From the NCBI GenBank assembly GCA_017302775.1, contig JAFLDC010000100.1, positions 1-8,173 on the forward strand: a stretch of 8,173 bases of DNA, given 5' to 3'. Below are positions 1 through 7,098 of the stretch, in pieces (within the stretch, counting starts at the first letter, position 1; each line of letters opens with the position of its first letter). The position numbers and the translations under genes are program-made. The notes under the pieces were generated by a model. The model saw nothing but the letters and a program-made list of their open reading frames with translations, was not told where the DNA came from and did no database searches. This stretch comes from Sphingomonadales bacterium. Its GTDB lineage: Bacteria > Pseudomonadota > Alphaproteobacteria > Sphingomonadales > Sphingomonadaceae.

Positions 1-1
1 G

Positions 2-1393
2 ACTGTCACGCTGCGCGATCCTACCGGCAAGCACGAACTGCGCGCGACCGGGCAGGTGGTTAAGTTTCCCGGCTTCCTTGCAGTCTACGACGAAACGCTG
101 GATCAGAAGCCCGGCGAGGATGAGGATGACAGCGGCCTGCTCCCCGTCATGGCGAGCGGCGATACCCCTGCCAAACGCGGGGTTGAAGCGAACCAGCACT
201 TCACGCAGCCGCCGCCGCGCTACAGCGAAGCCACGCTGGTCAAGCGGCTGGAAGAACTGGGCATCGGGCGTCCATCCACCTATGCTGCAACGATCCAGGT
301 GCTGAAGGATCGCAATTACGTCCGCACCGAAAAGAACCGGTTCTTTGCGGAAGAATCGGGCCGTTTGCTGACCGCGTTCCTCGAGCGGTTTTTCCCGCGC
401 TACGTGGCCTACGATTTCACCGCCGGGATGGAGGACGAGCTTGACGATGTGTCAGGCGGACGGATGGAGTGGAAGGCGCTGCTGGAGGCGTTCTGGAAGG
501 ACTTCAAGCCCAAGAGCGACGAGGTGATGAAACGCAAGCCATCGGAAGTGACCGAGGCGCTGGACGAATATCTGGATGACTACCTGTTCCCGCCCCGGGA
601 GGACGGATCGGACCCGCGCCAGTGCCCGCAATGCGGGGTCGGGCGGCTGGCGCTGCGCGGCGGACGTTATGGTGCCTTCGTCGCCTGTTCGAACTATCCT
701 GAGTGTAAGTTCACCCGCAAGTTCGCGCAGCCGGGCGGGGCGGCGGCTGGCGAGGAAGGCGAGATTGGCAAGCATCCCGAAACCGGCGAGCCGATCATCC
801 GCAAAGTTGGCCGGTACGGGCCCTATATCGAGATGGGCAGCGGCAAGGAGGTCAAGCGCAGCTCGATCCCCAAGGACATTCCTGAACTGGATCTGGATTG
901 GGCGATCAAGCTGATCGATTTGCCGCGCAGTGTCGGTATGCATCCGGAGACCGGCGAAGAAATTACCGCATCGATAGGGCGTTACGGGCCATATCTGGCA
1001 CATAACGGCAAGTACGCCAAGCTGAGCAGCACCGCCGAAGTGTTTGAAACCGGCATGAACGCGGCCGTGGCGAAGCTGGCCGAAGCAGCCAACGGCGGGG
1101 GCAGGGGCGCACGTGCGGCGGCGGAACCGCTCAACACCTTCGGGCCGCACCCGGCAAGCGGCGGGGAAATGAAGCTGATGGCGGGTCGTTATGGTCCCTA
1201 CGTTACGGACGGCACCACCAACGCCACCCTGCCGCGTGACAAGAAGCCCGAGGAGCTGACAGCCGAGGAAGCGATCCAGCTCATCACCGACCGCGCGGCC
1301 AAGGGACCGGCCAAGAAAGGCGCTCGCAAGAAGGCCGCTCCGAAGAAGAAGGCTCCGGCGAAAAAAACTGCAGCCAAGAAGAAGGCGGATTGA
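2..1393 (+). CDS. topA: DNA topoisomerase I, C-terminal part (5' end outside window)
   Basis: Type IA topoisomerase that relaxes negative supercoils by nicking and passing one DNA strand. The reading frame is open from base 2 and ends at TGA 1391-1393, giving 463 residues of a protein that in this group is usually about 850; the Toprim domain and the catalytic tyrosine lie upstream and are not seen. Visible landmarks are the conserved GIGRPSTYA motif (Arg-Pro-Ser-Thr-Tyr at 269-283), then one zinc finger with two Cys at 623-634 (CPQC), one at 686 and one at 704. Three C-terminal repeats follow, each carrying GRYGPY (near 810, 975 and 1185). The tail from about 1298 is almost only Lys, Ala and Pro, probably a nonspecific DNA-binding arm. 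The next gene overlaps the stop codon. Identification is firm; only the missing N-terminus is unknown. Confidence 0.97.
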   Translation, partial: TVTLRDPTGKHELRATGQVVKFPGFLAVYDETLDQKPGEDEDDSGLLPVMASGDTPAKRGVEANQHFTQPPPRYSEATLVKRLEELGIGRPSTYAATIQVLKDRNYVRTEKNRFFAEESGRLLTAFLERFFPRYVAYDFTAGMEDELDDVSGGRMEWKALLEAFWKDFKPKSDEVMKRKPSEVTEALDEYLDDYLFPPREDGSDPRQCPQCGVGRLALRGGRYGAFVACSNYPECKFTRKFAQPGGAAAGEEGEIGKHPETGEPIIRKVGRYGPYIEMGSGKEVKRSSIPKDIPELDLDWAIKLIDLPRSVGMHPETGEEITASIGRYGPYLAHNGKYAKLSSTAEVFETGMNAAVAKLAEAANGGGRGARAAAEPLNTFGPHPASGGEMKLMAGRYGPYVTDGTTNATLPRDKKPEELTAEEAIQLITDRAAKGPAKKGARKKAAPKKKAPAKKTAAKKKAD

Positions 1394-1572
1394 TGGCCGA
1401 ACAGTTCACCAAACACCGCCAGCCCTGGAAAGCCGACGAGGTTGCCAAGCTGCGCACCCTCGCCGGCAAGGGCAAGGGCCTCAAAGAGATCGCCAAGGCG
1501 CTGAACCGCAGCGAGGAATCGACCAAGGAGCGGGCCAAGATCGACGGGATCGGGATTGCGAAGTTGCGTTAG
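1393..1572 (+). CDS. Small basic protein of unknown function, translationally coupled to topA
   Basis: A 59-residue product starting MAEQFTKHRQPW. The ATG at 1393 shares its A with the topA stop (TGATG), and GAAGG at 1381-1385 gives a Shine-Dalgarno sequence 7 bases ahead. A TTG at 1390 would add one residue but is less likely. The stop is TAG 1570-1572. The protein is rich in Lys and Arg, has no Cys, no membrane segment and no signal peptide. The middle (KGLKEIAKALNRSEESTKERAK) reads like a short helix-turn-helix: a helix, a turn at the Asn-Arg, and a second helix, as in small DNA-binding domains where an 'EIAKALNRS' stretch precedes the recognition helix. I do not recognise the family. Coupling to topA suggests matched expression and perhaps a DNA-related role, which is inference. 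A chance ORF is unlikely given the start signals and overlap. Confidence 0.75.
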   Translation: MAEQFTKHRQPWKADEVAKLRTLAGKGKGLKEIAKALNRSEESTKERAKIDGIGIAKLR

Positions 1573-1581
1573 CTTAACGCA
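1565..1581. repeat. Perfect inverted repeat over both convergent stop codons
   Basis: TGCGTTA (1565-1571), spacer GCT, TAACGCA (1575-1581): a perfect 7-bp stem with a 3-base loop. It contains the TAG stop of the small + strand gene (1570-1572) and the TAA stop of era on the - strand (1576-1574). The hairpin can form in the RNA from either strand. No T-run follows on either side, so it is not a standard intrinsic terminator, but it could help end or protect both transcripts. Confidence 0.5.
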
Positions 1582-2482
1582 CCCACTCCAGCCCCAGTTC
1601 CTCGTAGATTTCCTTGTCTTCGCTCCACTTTTCATCGACCTTGACGTGAAGGAACAGATGGACCTTCGTGCCCAGCAGTTCGGTGAGTTCCTTGCGCGCG
1701 GCTTCGCCGATCGATTTGAGTTTTGAGCCGCCTTTGCCCAGCACGATGCCTTTCTGGCTGTCGCGCGCAATCACGATCTGCTGATGGATTTCGACCGAGC
1801 CGTCTGCCCGCGCGGTGTAGCTTTCAGGGCGCACCGTGCTGTCATACGGCAATTCATCGTGGAGCTGGCGATAGAGTTGTTCACGGGTGATCTCGCAGGC
1901 CAGCAAGCGCTCGCTGGCGTCTGAAACCTGGTCTTCGGGGTAATGCCAGGGGCCTTCAGGCATCAGCGCGGCGAGACGCGTTTTGAGGTCGGGCACCCCG
2001 TCGCCGGTCAATGCGGAAATGAAGAATACCTCGTCAAACGGGGCCTTGCCTTCCTCGTCCGGTCCGGCCAGCGCCTGCGCGGTGACCAGCAGCGGTTCCT
2101 TGGCCACTTCATCGACCTTGTTCAGCACCAGGATCTTGCGCTCCGGTCGATCCTTCAGGCTTGTCAGGATCGGTTCGAGGTAGTCGAGCTTCTTCTTGCG
2201 CCCATCCACGACCAGCAGGATCGCATCGGCTTCGGCAGCGCCGTCCCAGGCGGCGCTGACCATCGCCCGGTCCAGGCGTCGCCGGGGTTCGAACAGGCCG
2301 GGCGTATCGGCCAGGATGATCTGGGTCGGGCCTTCCAGCGCGATCCCCATCAACCGGGCACGGGTGGTCTGCGCCTTGGCGGAGACAATCGCCACCTTCT
2401 GTCCGACCAGGGCGTTTACCAGCGTACTCTTGCCCGCATTAGGCGCGCCGAGCACAGCGACGAGACCACAATGTTGTGTCAT
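1574..2482 (-). CDS. era: GTPase Era, 16S rRNA-binding ribosome assembly factor
   Basis: Era binds the 3' end of 16S rRNA and acts in 30S subunit maturation, linked to growth control. The 302-residue length is normal. The GTPase motifs are all present: G1 GAPNAGKST (12-20), Thr39-Thr40 in the G2 region, G3 DTPG (59-62), G4 NKVD (121-124) and G5 SAL (156-158). The C-terminal type II KH RNA-binding domain has its GKGG loop at 249-252. ATG at 2482 is chosen because it gives the usual short leader before the G1 strand and has GAGG at 2491-2488, 5 bases upstream. The start overlaps the rnc stop by four bases (ATGA), so translation is probably coupled. The pairing of Era with RNase III in one operon is widespread in bacteria and fits a joint rRNA-processing and assembly role. 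The stop lies one base from the convergent small gene. Confidence 0.98.
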   Translation of the reverse strand: MTQHCGLVAVLGAPNAGKSTLVNALVGQKVAIVSAKAQTTRARLMGIALEGPTQIILADTPGLFEPRRRLDRAMVSAAWDGAAEADAILLVVDGRKKKLDYLEPILTSLKDRPERKILVLNKVDEVAKEPLLVTAQALAGPDEEGKAPFDEVFFISALTGDGVPDLKTRLAALMPEGPWHYPEDQVSDASERLLACEITREQLYRQLHDELPYDSTVRPESYTARADGSVEIHQQIVIARDSQKGIVLGKGGSKLKSIGEAARKELTELLGTKVHLFLHVKVDEKWSEDKEIYEELGLEWVR

Positions 2483-3147
2483 CCGAACCTCTTCATGAAT
2501 TCCTGCGCGGCAAGCGTTTCCGCATCACGCATGCTCGATCCGGTAGCCTGTGCCTCGCCCACACCGACCACACTGACGGCTACGGTAAAGCGAGCGGCGT
2601 GATCGGGGCCGCTACGATTGACCAGATGGTATTCCGGTGCCTTGCGGCGGTTGCCCGCAGCCCATTCCTGCAGTGCGGACTTGGGGTGTTTTGATTTGCC
2701 AGCCTGCCCGGCCACCATCTCTGCCCACAGACGCCGAACCATTTCTGCAGTCGCATCAAAGCCATGCGTGACGAAGCAGGCGCCGATCAGGGCCTCCATC
2801 ACATCACCCAGGATATTGTCGCTGTCATGCCCGCCATCATCGCGGGCCTGCTTGCCAAGCCGCACATGCGGCCCCAGCCCGATCTGACGGGCTACCTTGG
2901 CGCAGGTGGTGCGACTGACCAGAGCATTCAGACGTTGCGACAGCTTGCCTTCGTCCCCGGTGTCGAGCTTGTACAGCCATTCGGCGATGACCATGCCAAG
3001 GGCCCGGTCACCCAGAAACTCAAGCCGCTGATAGTCGCGCGCTGCGCCAGTGCTGCCGTGGGTCAGCGCTTCGAGCCACAGGCCTTCGTCCACCGGCGGA
3101 CGACCGGCCACGGCAGTGAGGAATGCATGTGTTTCTTTGCCGAGCAC
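2479..3147 (-). CDS. rnc: Ribonuclease III
   Basis: Mg-dependent endonuclease that cuts double-stranded RNA, including rRNA precursors. I chose GTG 3147, giving 222 residues: this leaves 26 residues before ALTHGS, close to the 25 in the E. coli enzyme, and puts the start 4 bases after the lepB stop. An in-frame TTG at 3168 (GGAA about 6 bases ahead) or ATG at 3228 (249 residues, 77-base overlap with lepB) are alternatives; the extra residues from the ATG are Gly/Pro/Ser-rich and look like read-through of lepB sequence. The nuclease signature RLEFLGD lies at 41-47, with acidic residues Glu43, Asp47, Glu66, Asp115 and Glu118 (GDVMEAL). The position matching E. coli Glu38 is Gln40. A double-stranded RNA-binding domain fills 154-222. 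The stop overlaps the era start. Confidence 0.95.
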   Translation of the reverse strand: MLGKETHAFLTAVAGRPPVDEGLWLEALTHGSTGAARDYQRLEFLGDRALGMVIAEWLYKLDTGDEGKLSQRLNALVSRTTCAKVARQIGLGPHVRLGKQARDDGGHDSDNILGDVMEALIGACFVTHGFDATAEMVRRLWAEMVAGQAGKSKHPKSALQEWAAGNRRKAPEYHLVNRSGPDHAARFTVAVSVVGVGEAQATGSSMRDAETLAAQEFMKRFG

Positions 3148-3151
3148 GGCC

Positions 3152-3988
3152 CTAGAACGTGCCGCCAATGCGGTTCCAGCGCGCGGCGGAGAACCAGGTC
3201 CATGGCTTGAGCCATTCGGCTCCGCCATCGGTGGACCACATCATCACGGTCGCCCGGCCCAGCACATTGTCTTCCGGTACAAACCCGATCCCGCCGCCAA
3301 CTTCAGCAGGGAAACGGCTGTCCTCCGAGTTGTCGCGGTTATCGCCCATCAGGAACAGGTGCCCGGCCGGCACCGTGAATACCGGGGTATCGTCGGACGG
3401 CTTGCTGAACAGGTCCAACACTTCGTAGCTCTTGCCCTCGGGCAGAGTCTCCTTGAAGCGCGGGTAACGGCAGACATCGGCCCCTTCCGCATTCTTCGCT
3501 TCAAACTGGGTGGAAAGGCAATGGGTGTTGGGACTGACCGGAACTTCGAACGGCGCCATCGCCTGCTTGGGGATCGGTTTGCCGTTCAGCCAGATCTGGC
3601 CGCCCTTCATCTGCACGGTATCGCCGGGCAGGCCAATCACGCGCTTGATCCAGTCGTCCTTGGCCAGCGGCGGGTTCTTGAACACCACCACATCGCCCCG
3701 CGCCGGGGTGGCGGCCATGATCCGGCTCTCGGGTAGCAACGGAACGCCCAGCGGCAACGATTTGCGCGAATAGCCGTAGGGCCACTTGGCCAACAGCAAA
3801 TAGTCCCCGTTCAGCAGGCGCGGCAGCATCGATTCGCTGGGAATGTAGAAAGGTGCGAAGATGAAGCTGCGGAACAGGATCACTACCACGGCCAGCTTGA
3901 GCACGAAGACCGGAAATGAGTCTTCCTTCTTGGCTGGCTTGGTGGTGGCTGCCGGTTCGATCGGGGCAGGGGAGGCGGTATCGTTCAT
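3152..3988 (-). CDS. lepB: Signal peptidase I
   Basis: Inner-membrane serine protease that removes signal peptides from exported proteins. From ATG 3988 it is 278 residues. A charged Pro/Ala-rich cytoplasmic N-terminus (1-25) leads to one transmembrane segment (about 26-48), and the rest is the periplasmic catalytic domain. The catalytic serine is Ser53 in PSESM and the general-base lysine is Lys115 in WIKRVIGLPGD. The C-terminal conserved box GDNRDNSEDSR is at 215-225. Cys157 and Cys173 lie where E. coli LepB has its disulfide pair. ATG 3988 has GGA 7 bases ahead; ATG 4000 and TTG 4024 would add 4 or 12 residues but lack a clear ribosome site. It is the first gene of lepB-rnc-era here, facing pgi; the acpS or pdxJ often found upstream in related bacteria is absent from this side. 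Confidence 0.97.
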   Translation of the reverse strand: MNDTASPAPIEPAATTKPAKKEDSFPVFVLKLAVVVILFRSFIFAPFYIPSESMLPRLLNGDYLLLAKWPYGYSRKSLPLGVPLLPESRIMAATPARGDVVVFKNPPLAKDDWIKRVIGLPGDTVQMKGGQIWLNGKPIPKQAMAPFEVPVSPNTHCLSTQFEAKNAEGADVCRYPRFKETLPEGKSYEVLDLFSKPSDDTPVFTVPAGHLFLMGDNRDNSEDSRFPAEVGGGIGFVPEDNVLGRATVMMWSTDGGAEWLKPWTWFSAARWNRIGGTF

Positions 3989-4120
3989 GTGCTTGTCCAT
4001 GTTGGCAGGCCGCGCGCACGTCAAGTCATTACCGGCGCAGCCCTGAATACGTTTTTAGCCGCTTGGCCTTGGTCCGGGCAGCGGGCATAGCGCCTTTCGA
4101 TGAAGGTCAGGAGTGAGACG
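3989..4120. promoter_or_regulatory. Divergent intergenic region between lepB and pgi
   Basis: This 132-base gap must hold the promoters for lepB-rnc-era (leftward) and pgi (rightward), because the genes diverge. No strong consensus is visible. For pgi, TTGGCC (4063-4068) and CATAGC (4086-4091) sit 17 bases apart as a poor -35/-10 pair. For lepB, TTGACG on the - strand (4024-4019) is a good -35 box but has no matching -10. CCGCT (4059-4063) and AGCGG (4080-4084) form a weak inverted repeat. The assignment rests on gene orientation more than on motifs. Confidence 0.4.
4109..4113 (+). promoter_or_regulatory. Shine-Dalgarno site deciding the pgi start
   Basis: AGGAG lies 7 bases before ATG 4121. 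It overlaps the reading frame of the earlier ATG at 4100, which has no comparable site, so the 4121 start is favoured. Confidence 0.75.
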
Positions 4121-5635
4121 ATGAGTGAAGCGGTTGCGGCGGCATGGCTGGGGTTGCGGGCGCTGGAACAGCGCAACCTGACTCAGTTATTTAGCGATCC
4201 GGGCCGGGTTGATGCCTGGTCGCGCAAGCTCGATCTGCCGGGTGGGGCGATCCGGTTCGACTGGTCAAAGACGCATCTGGACGAAGCACACGGCGCGGCA
4301 TTCCTGACCCTGGCCGAGGCGGTGGGTTTTCGCGTCAGGCGCGGCGCGCTGTTTGCGGGGGAGCCGATCAACCTGACCGAGGCCCGCGCAGTTGAGCATA
4401 CCGCGCAGCGCGGGGTCGGCCGCGATACTTCGGTCGAAGAAGCTGCCGCATTGCATTTGCGCATGAAAAGCCTGGTCGACGCCATACACGGCGGCCTTCT
4501 GGGCGAAGTGCGGCATCTGATCCACATCGGGATCGGCGGATCGGCGCTCGGGCCGGCGCTGGCGATCGACGCACTAACCCGCGACGGCGCCAAGGTTGAC
4601 GTGCATGTCGTCTCCAATATCGACGGCTGCGCGCTTGAGGCTGCCTGCAAGGCATGCGATCCGGCTACCACCCTGATCGCGGTCGCATCCAAAACCTTCA
4701 CCACCACCGAAACCATGACCAACGCGCAGTCCGCCCTGGACTGGTTGTCGTCAGGCGGAGTCAGCGATCCCTATGGCCGCGTCGTCGCGCTCACGGCCTA
4801 TCCCGACAAGGCCGTGGAGTGGGGCGTGGACGAAACCCGTGTCCTGCCTTTCCCGGAAAGCGTGGGCGGGCGCTATTCGTTGTGGTCGGCAATCGGTTTT
4901 CCGGTGGCGCTGGCGCTTGGGTGGGACGATTTCGCGGAATTTCTGGATGGCGCAGCGGCGATGGATCGCCATTTTCTGGAAGCGGAGGGGCTTGATAATC
5001 TGCCGCTGCGGGCAGCCTTTGCCGATCTGCTTTATACCCGGTTGCTGGGCTGCCAGACCCGCGCCTGTTTTGCATATGACGAACGCTTGCGGCTGCTGCC
5101 CAGCTATCTTCAGCAGCTTGAAATGGAATCGAACGGCAAGAGCGTGAAAACCGATGGTAGCCCGGTCGACGGGCCGACTGCCCCGATCACCTGGGGCGGT
5201 GTGGGGACGGATGCCCAGCACGCGGTGTTCCAATTGCTGCATCAGGGCACCCATATGGTGCCGGTCGATTTTATCGCTGCAATCATTCCTGGCGATAGCC
5301 TTGATCCGGCACATCACCGCAACCTGCTGGCCAATTGCTTTGCGCAAGGGGCAGCGCTGATGGCGGGGAAGGTGGCGAAAGACGGTGCGCGGGCTTATCC
5401 CGGTAACAGGCCATCGGCGACGATCCTGTGTGAGGATCTGAATCCCGCAACGCTTGGCGCGCTGATCGCCTTTCATGAGCACCGCACCTTCGCGGCCGGG
5501 GTGCTGATGGAGATTAACAGTTTCGATCAGTTCGGAGTGGAACTGGGCAAGGAGATCGCCAAGTCGATCCTGAGCGGCGGAGCGGCCTTTGACCCCAGCA
5601 CTACGGCGCTGCTGGCCGAGGCGGGTGTGCGATAG
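4121..5635 (+). CDS. pgi: Glucose-6-phosphate isomerase
   Basis: Cytoplasmic enzyme interconverting glucose 6-phosphate and fructose 6-phosphate. In bacteria that use the Entner-Doudoroff route, as sphingomonads do, it mainly returns fructose 6-phosphate to the glucose 6-phosphate pool and serves gluconeogenesis. The protein is 504 residues, somewhat shorter than the 549 of E. coli. Sugar-phosphate-binding motifs are IGIGGSALGP (136-145) and SKTFTTTET. Both family signatures are present: VGGRYSLWSAIG and, near the C-terminus, SFDQFGVELGK. Catalytic residues by alignment to E. coli are Glu336 (MESNGK), His367 (in AQHAVFQ) and Lys477. ATG 4121 is supported by AGGAG 7 bases ahead; an ATG at 4100 would add seven residues. 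gor follows after 100 bases on the same strand, with no obvious terminator between. Confidence 0.97.
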   Translation: MSEAVAAAWLGLRALEQRNLTQLFSDPGRVDAWSRKLDLPGGAIRFDWSKTHLDEAHGAAFLTLAEAVGFRVRRGALFAGEPINLTEARAVEHTAQRGVGRDTSVEEAAALHLRMKSLVDAIHGGLLGEVRHLIHIGIGGSALGPALAIDALTRDGAKVDVHVVSNIDGCALEAACKACDPATTLIAVASKTFTTTETMTNAQSALDWLSSGGVSDPYGRVVALTAYPDKAVEWGVDETRVLPFPESVGGRYSLWSAIGFPVALALGWDDFAEFLDGAAAMDRHFLEAEGLDNLPLRAAFADLLYTRLLGCQTRACFAYDERLRLLPSYLQQLEMESNGKSVKTDGSPVDGPTAPITWGGVGTDAQHAVFQLLHQGTHMVPVDFIAAIIPGDSLDPAHHRNLLANCFAQGAALMAGKVAKDGARAYPGNRPSATILCEDLNPATLGALIAFHEHRTFAAGVLMEINSFDQFGVELGKEIAKSILSGGAAFDPSTTALLAEAGVR

Positions 5636-5687
5636 GCTTTCGTCGTCCCTGGTCGCCGCAGGTACTGGGATTGCTATCACTCTGAGC

Positions 5688-5713
5688 GGCAAAACCGTTT
5701 GGCAAATCCGTTC
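5688..5713 (+). repeat. Tandem 13-base imperfect direct repeat ahead of gor
   Basis: GGCAAAACCGTTT (5688-5700) is followed at once by GGCAAATCCGTTC (5701-5713), matching at 11 of 13 bases. The pair ends 22 bases before the gor start. Small inverted repeats (AAAC-C-GTTT, TTTG-G-CAAA) sit inside it. The position fits an operator or promoter element, but no known regulator site is recognised. Confidence 0.4.
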
Positions 5714-5735
5714 GGTCCACTCCATATCGTGCGGT

Positions 5736-7082
5736 ATGACAGACTATGACTATGACCTTTTCGTAATCGGTGCCGGCTCAGGCGGAGTACGCGCCAGCCG
5801 GATCGCGGCTAGCCACGGCGCGCGTGTGGCGGTGGCCGAGGAATTCCGGATCGGCGGAACCTGTGTGATCCGTGGCTGCGTACCCAAGAAGCTGTTGGTC
5901 TATGCGAGTCACTTCGCCCACGAACTTCACGATGCACCGCAGTATGGCTGGACGATTGCCGATGCGAAATTTGACTGGACGGCGCTTCGCGATTTCGTTG
6001 CCAACGACGTAGACCGACTGGAACGCGCTTACACGGCAACGCTGGACAACAACAAGGTCGAACACTTTGCCGAGCGCGCCGTGGTCGCCGGTCCGCACAC
6101 GGTGCGTCTCGCTTCGGGGCGGGAAATCAGTGCAAAGGTGATCCTGATCGCGGTCGGTGCCTGGCCGGTAATGCCCGAGATCGAAGGAGCCGAGCATTGC
6201 ATCACCTCCAACGAGGTGTTCCATCTGCCGGCCCTGCCAAAACGCATCGTCATTCAGGGTGCAGGCTATATCGCACTGGAATTTGCCGGGATCTTCAACG
6301 CACTGGGCAGCTCGGTTGTGGTGGTCAACCGCAGCGACAAGATCCTGCGCGGTTATGATCACGATCTGACTGATCGGTTGCTGCCGATCATGCAGGCTCG
6401 GGGAATCGAATTCGGTTTCAACCAGCCGATCGAACGGGTGACCAAGCGAGAGGACGGCGCGCTGCTGGTTCGCACGGCCGGGGGCAAGCTTTATGAAGCG
6501 GATGCCGTGATGGTGGCTACCGGGCGCCGGCCCAAGACCGACGGTTTGGGGCTGGACAGCGCCGGGATTTCATTGGGGTCGAACGGCGAGGTGCCGGTCG
6601 ATGAGTTCAATCAGACCAGCTGCCCCAGCATCTATGCCGTTGGCGATGTCACTGACCGGGTGCAGTTGACCCCGGTGGCGATCCGCGAAGGGCACGCCTT
6701 TGCCGATACGGTATTTGGCAATTTACCCCGTACGACCGCCTATGATCACATTCCCAGTGCCGTGTTCAGCCAGCCGCCGATCGCCTCGGTCGGGCTGACG
6801 GAAGTCCAGGCCCGCGAAGTGCATGGGCACGTGAAAGTTTTTACCAGCGATTTCCGGCCGATGAAGAACATGTTTGCCGAGAGGGCTGAACGCGGATTCT
6901 ACAAGCTGGTGGTCGATCCGTCCACCGACCGGGTGCTGGGCGTGCATATGATTGGCCCGGAAGCGCCTGAAATCCTCCAGGCCGCGGCCATTGCGGTAAA
7001 GGCCGGTCTGACCAAGGCGCAGTTCGATGCCACGGTGGCGCTGCACCCCAGCATGGCCGAAGAACTCGTCCTGATGCGCTAA
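5736..7082 (+). CDS. gor: Glutathione-disulfide reductase (NADPH)
   Basis: FAD-containing enzyme that reduces oxidised glutathione with NADPH, keeping the cytoplasmic thiol pool reduced. It has 448 residues, a normal length. The N-terminal FAD-binding motif is GAGSGGVRAS. The redox disulfide is Cys43/Cys48 in GTCVIRGCVPKK. The NADPH-binding fold begins at GAGYIALEF (175-183), and Arg199 and Arg205, six apart, match the pair that gives NADPH preference in E. coli (Arg198, Arg204). A second FAD contact is YAVGDVTD. The C-terminal active-site motif HPSMAEE has His437 and Glu442. These points separate it from dihydrolipoamide and mercuric reductases. ATG 5736 is chosen because the FAD motif follows about 10 residues later; the frame is open upstream into pgi, but that part is not family-like. 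The ribosome site (GCGGT) is weak. Confidence 0.95.
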   Translation: MTDYDYDLFVIGAGSGGVRASRIAASHGARVAVAEEFRIGGTCVIRGCVPKKLLVYASHFAHELHDAPQYGWTIADAKFDWTALRDFVANDVDRLERAYTATLDNNKVEHFAERAVVAGPHTVRLASGREISAKVILIAVGAWPVMPEIEGAEHCITSNEVFHLPALPKRIVIQGAGYIALEFAGIFNALGSSVVVVNRSDKILRGYDHDLTDRLLPIMQARGIEFGFNQPIERVTKREDGALLVRTAGGKLYEADAVMVATGRRPKTDGLGLDSAGISLGSNGEVPVDEFNQTSCPSIYAVGDVTDRVQLTPVAIREGHAFADTVFGNLPRTTAYDHIPSAVFSQPPIASVGLTEVQAREVHGHVKVFTSDFRPMKNMFAERAERGFYKLVVDPSTDRVLGVHMIGPEAPEILQAAAIAVKAGLTKAQFDATVALHPSMAEELVLMR

Positions 7083-7098
7083 GTTGCAATCCGCAACT
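7082..7098 (+). repeat. Small stem-loop at the gor stop codon
   Basis: AGTTGC (7082-7087), loop AATCC, GCAACT (7093-7098) give a perfect 6-bp stem starting in the last base of the gor stop. No U-run follows, so it is at best a weak terminator or an mRNA-end stabiliser. Its right arm shares three bases with the next inverted repeat. Confidence 0.4.

Noticed and set aside
452..1150. 232-residue open frame on the - strand inside topA
   Set aside because: It lies wholly antisense to a firmly identified gene, has no recognisable motif, and such frames are common opposite G+C-rich coding sequence.
1943..2602. 219-residue open frame on the + strand opposite era and rnc
   Set aside because: It is antisense to the Era GTPase motifs and looks like a codon-bias shadow.
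3050..3736. 228-residue open frame on the + strand opposite lepB and rnc
   Set aside because: It crosses two well-supported genes on the other strand and has no domain or convincing start signal.
5647..5671. Possible hairpin after pgi (TCCC with GGGA, CCTG with CAGG)
   Set aside because: The two pairings do not stack into one stable stem and no T-run follows, so it does not support a terminator.
4751..5725. 324-residue open frame on the - strand opposite pgi
   Set aside because: Antisense to clear pgi motifs, with His/Arg/Gln-rich composition typical of a shadow frame and no known domain.
5589..5735. N-terminal extension of gor into the pgi coding region
   Set aside because: The added 49 residues overlap pgi and do not resemble any flavoprotein reductase leader; the FAD motif follows ATG 5736 at the usual distance.
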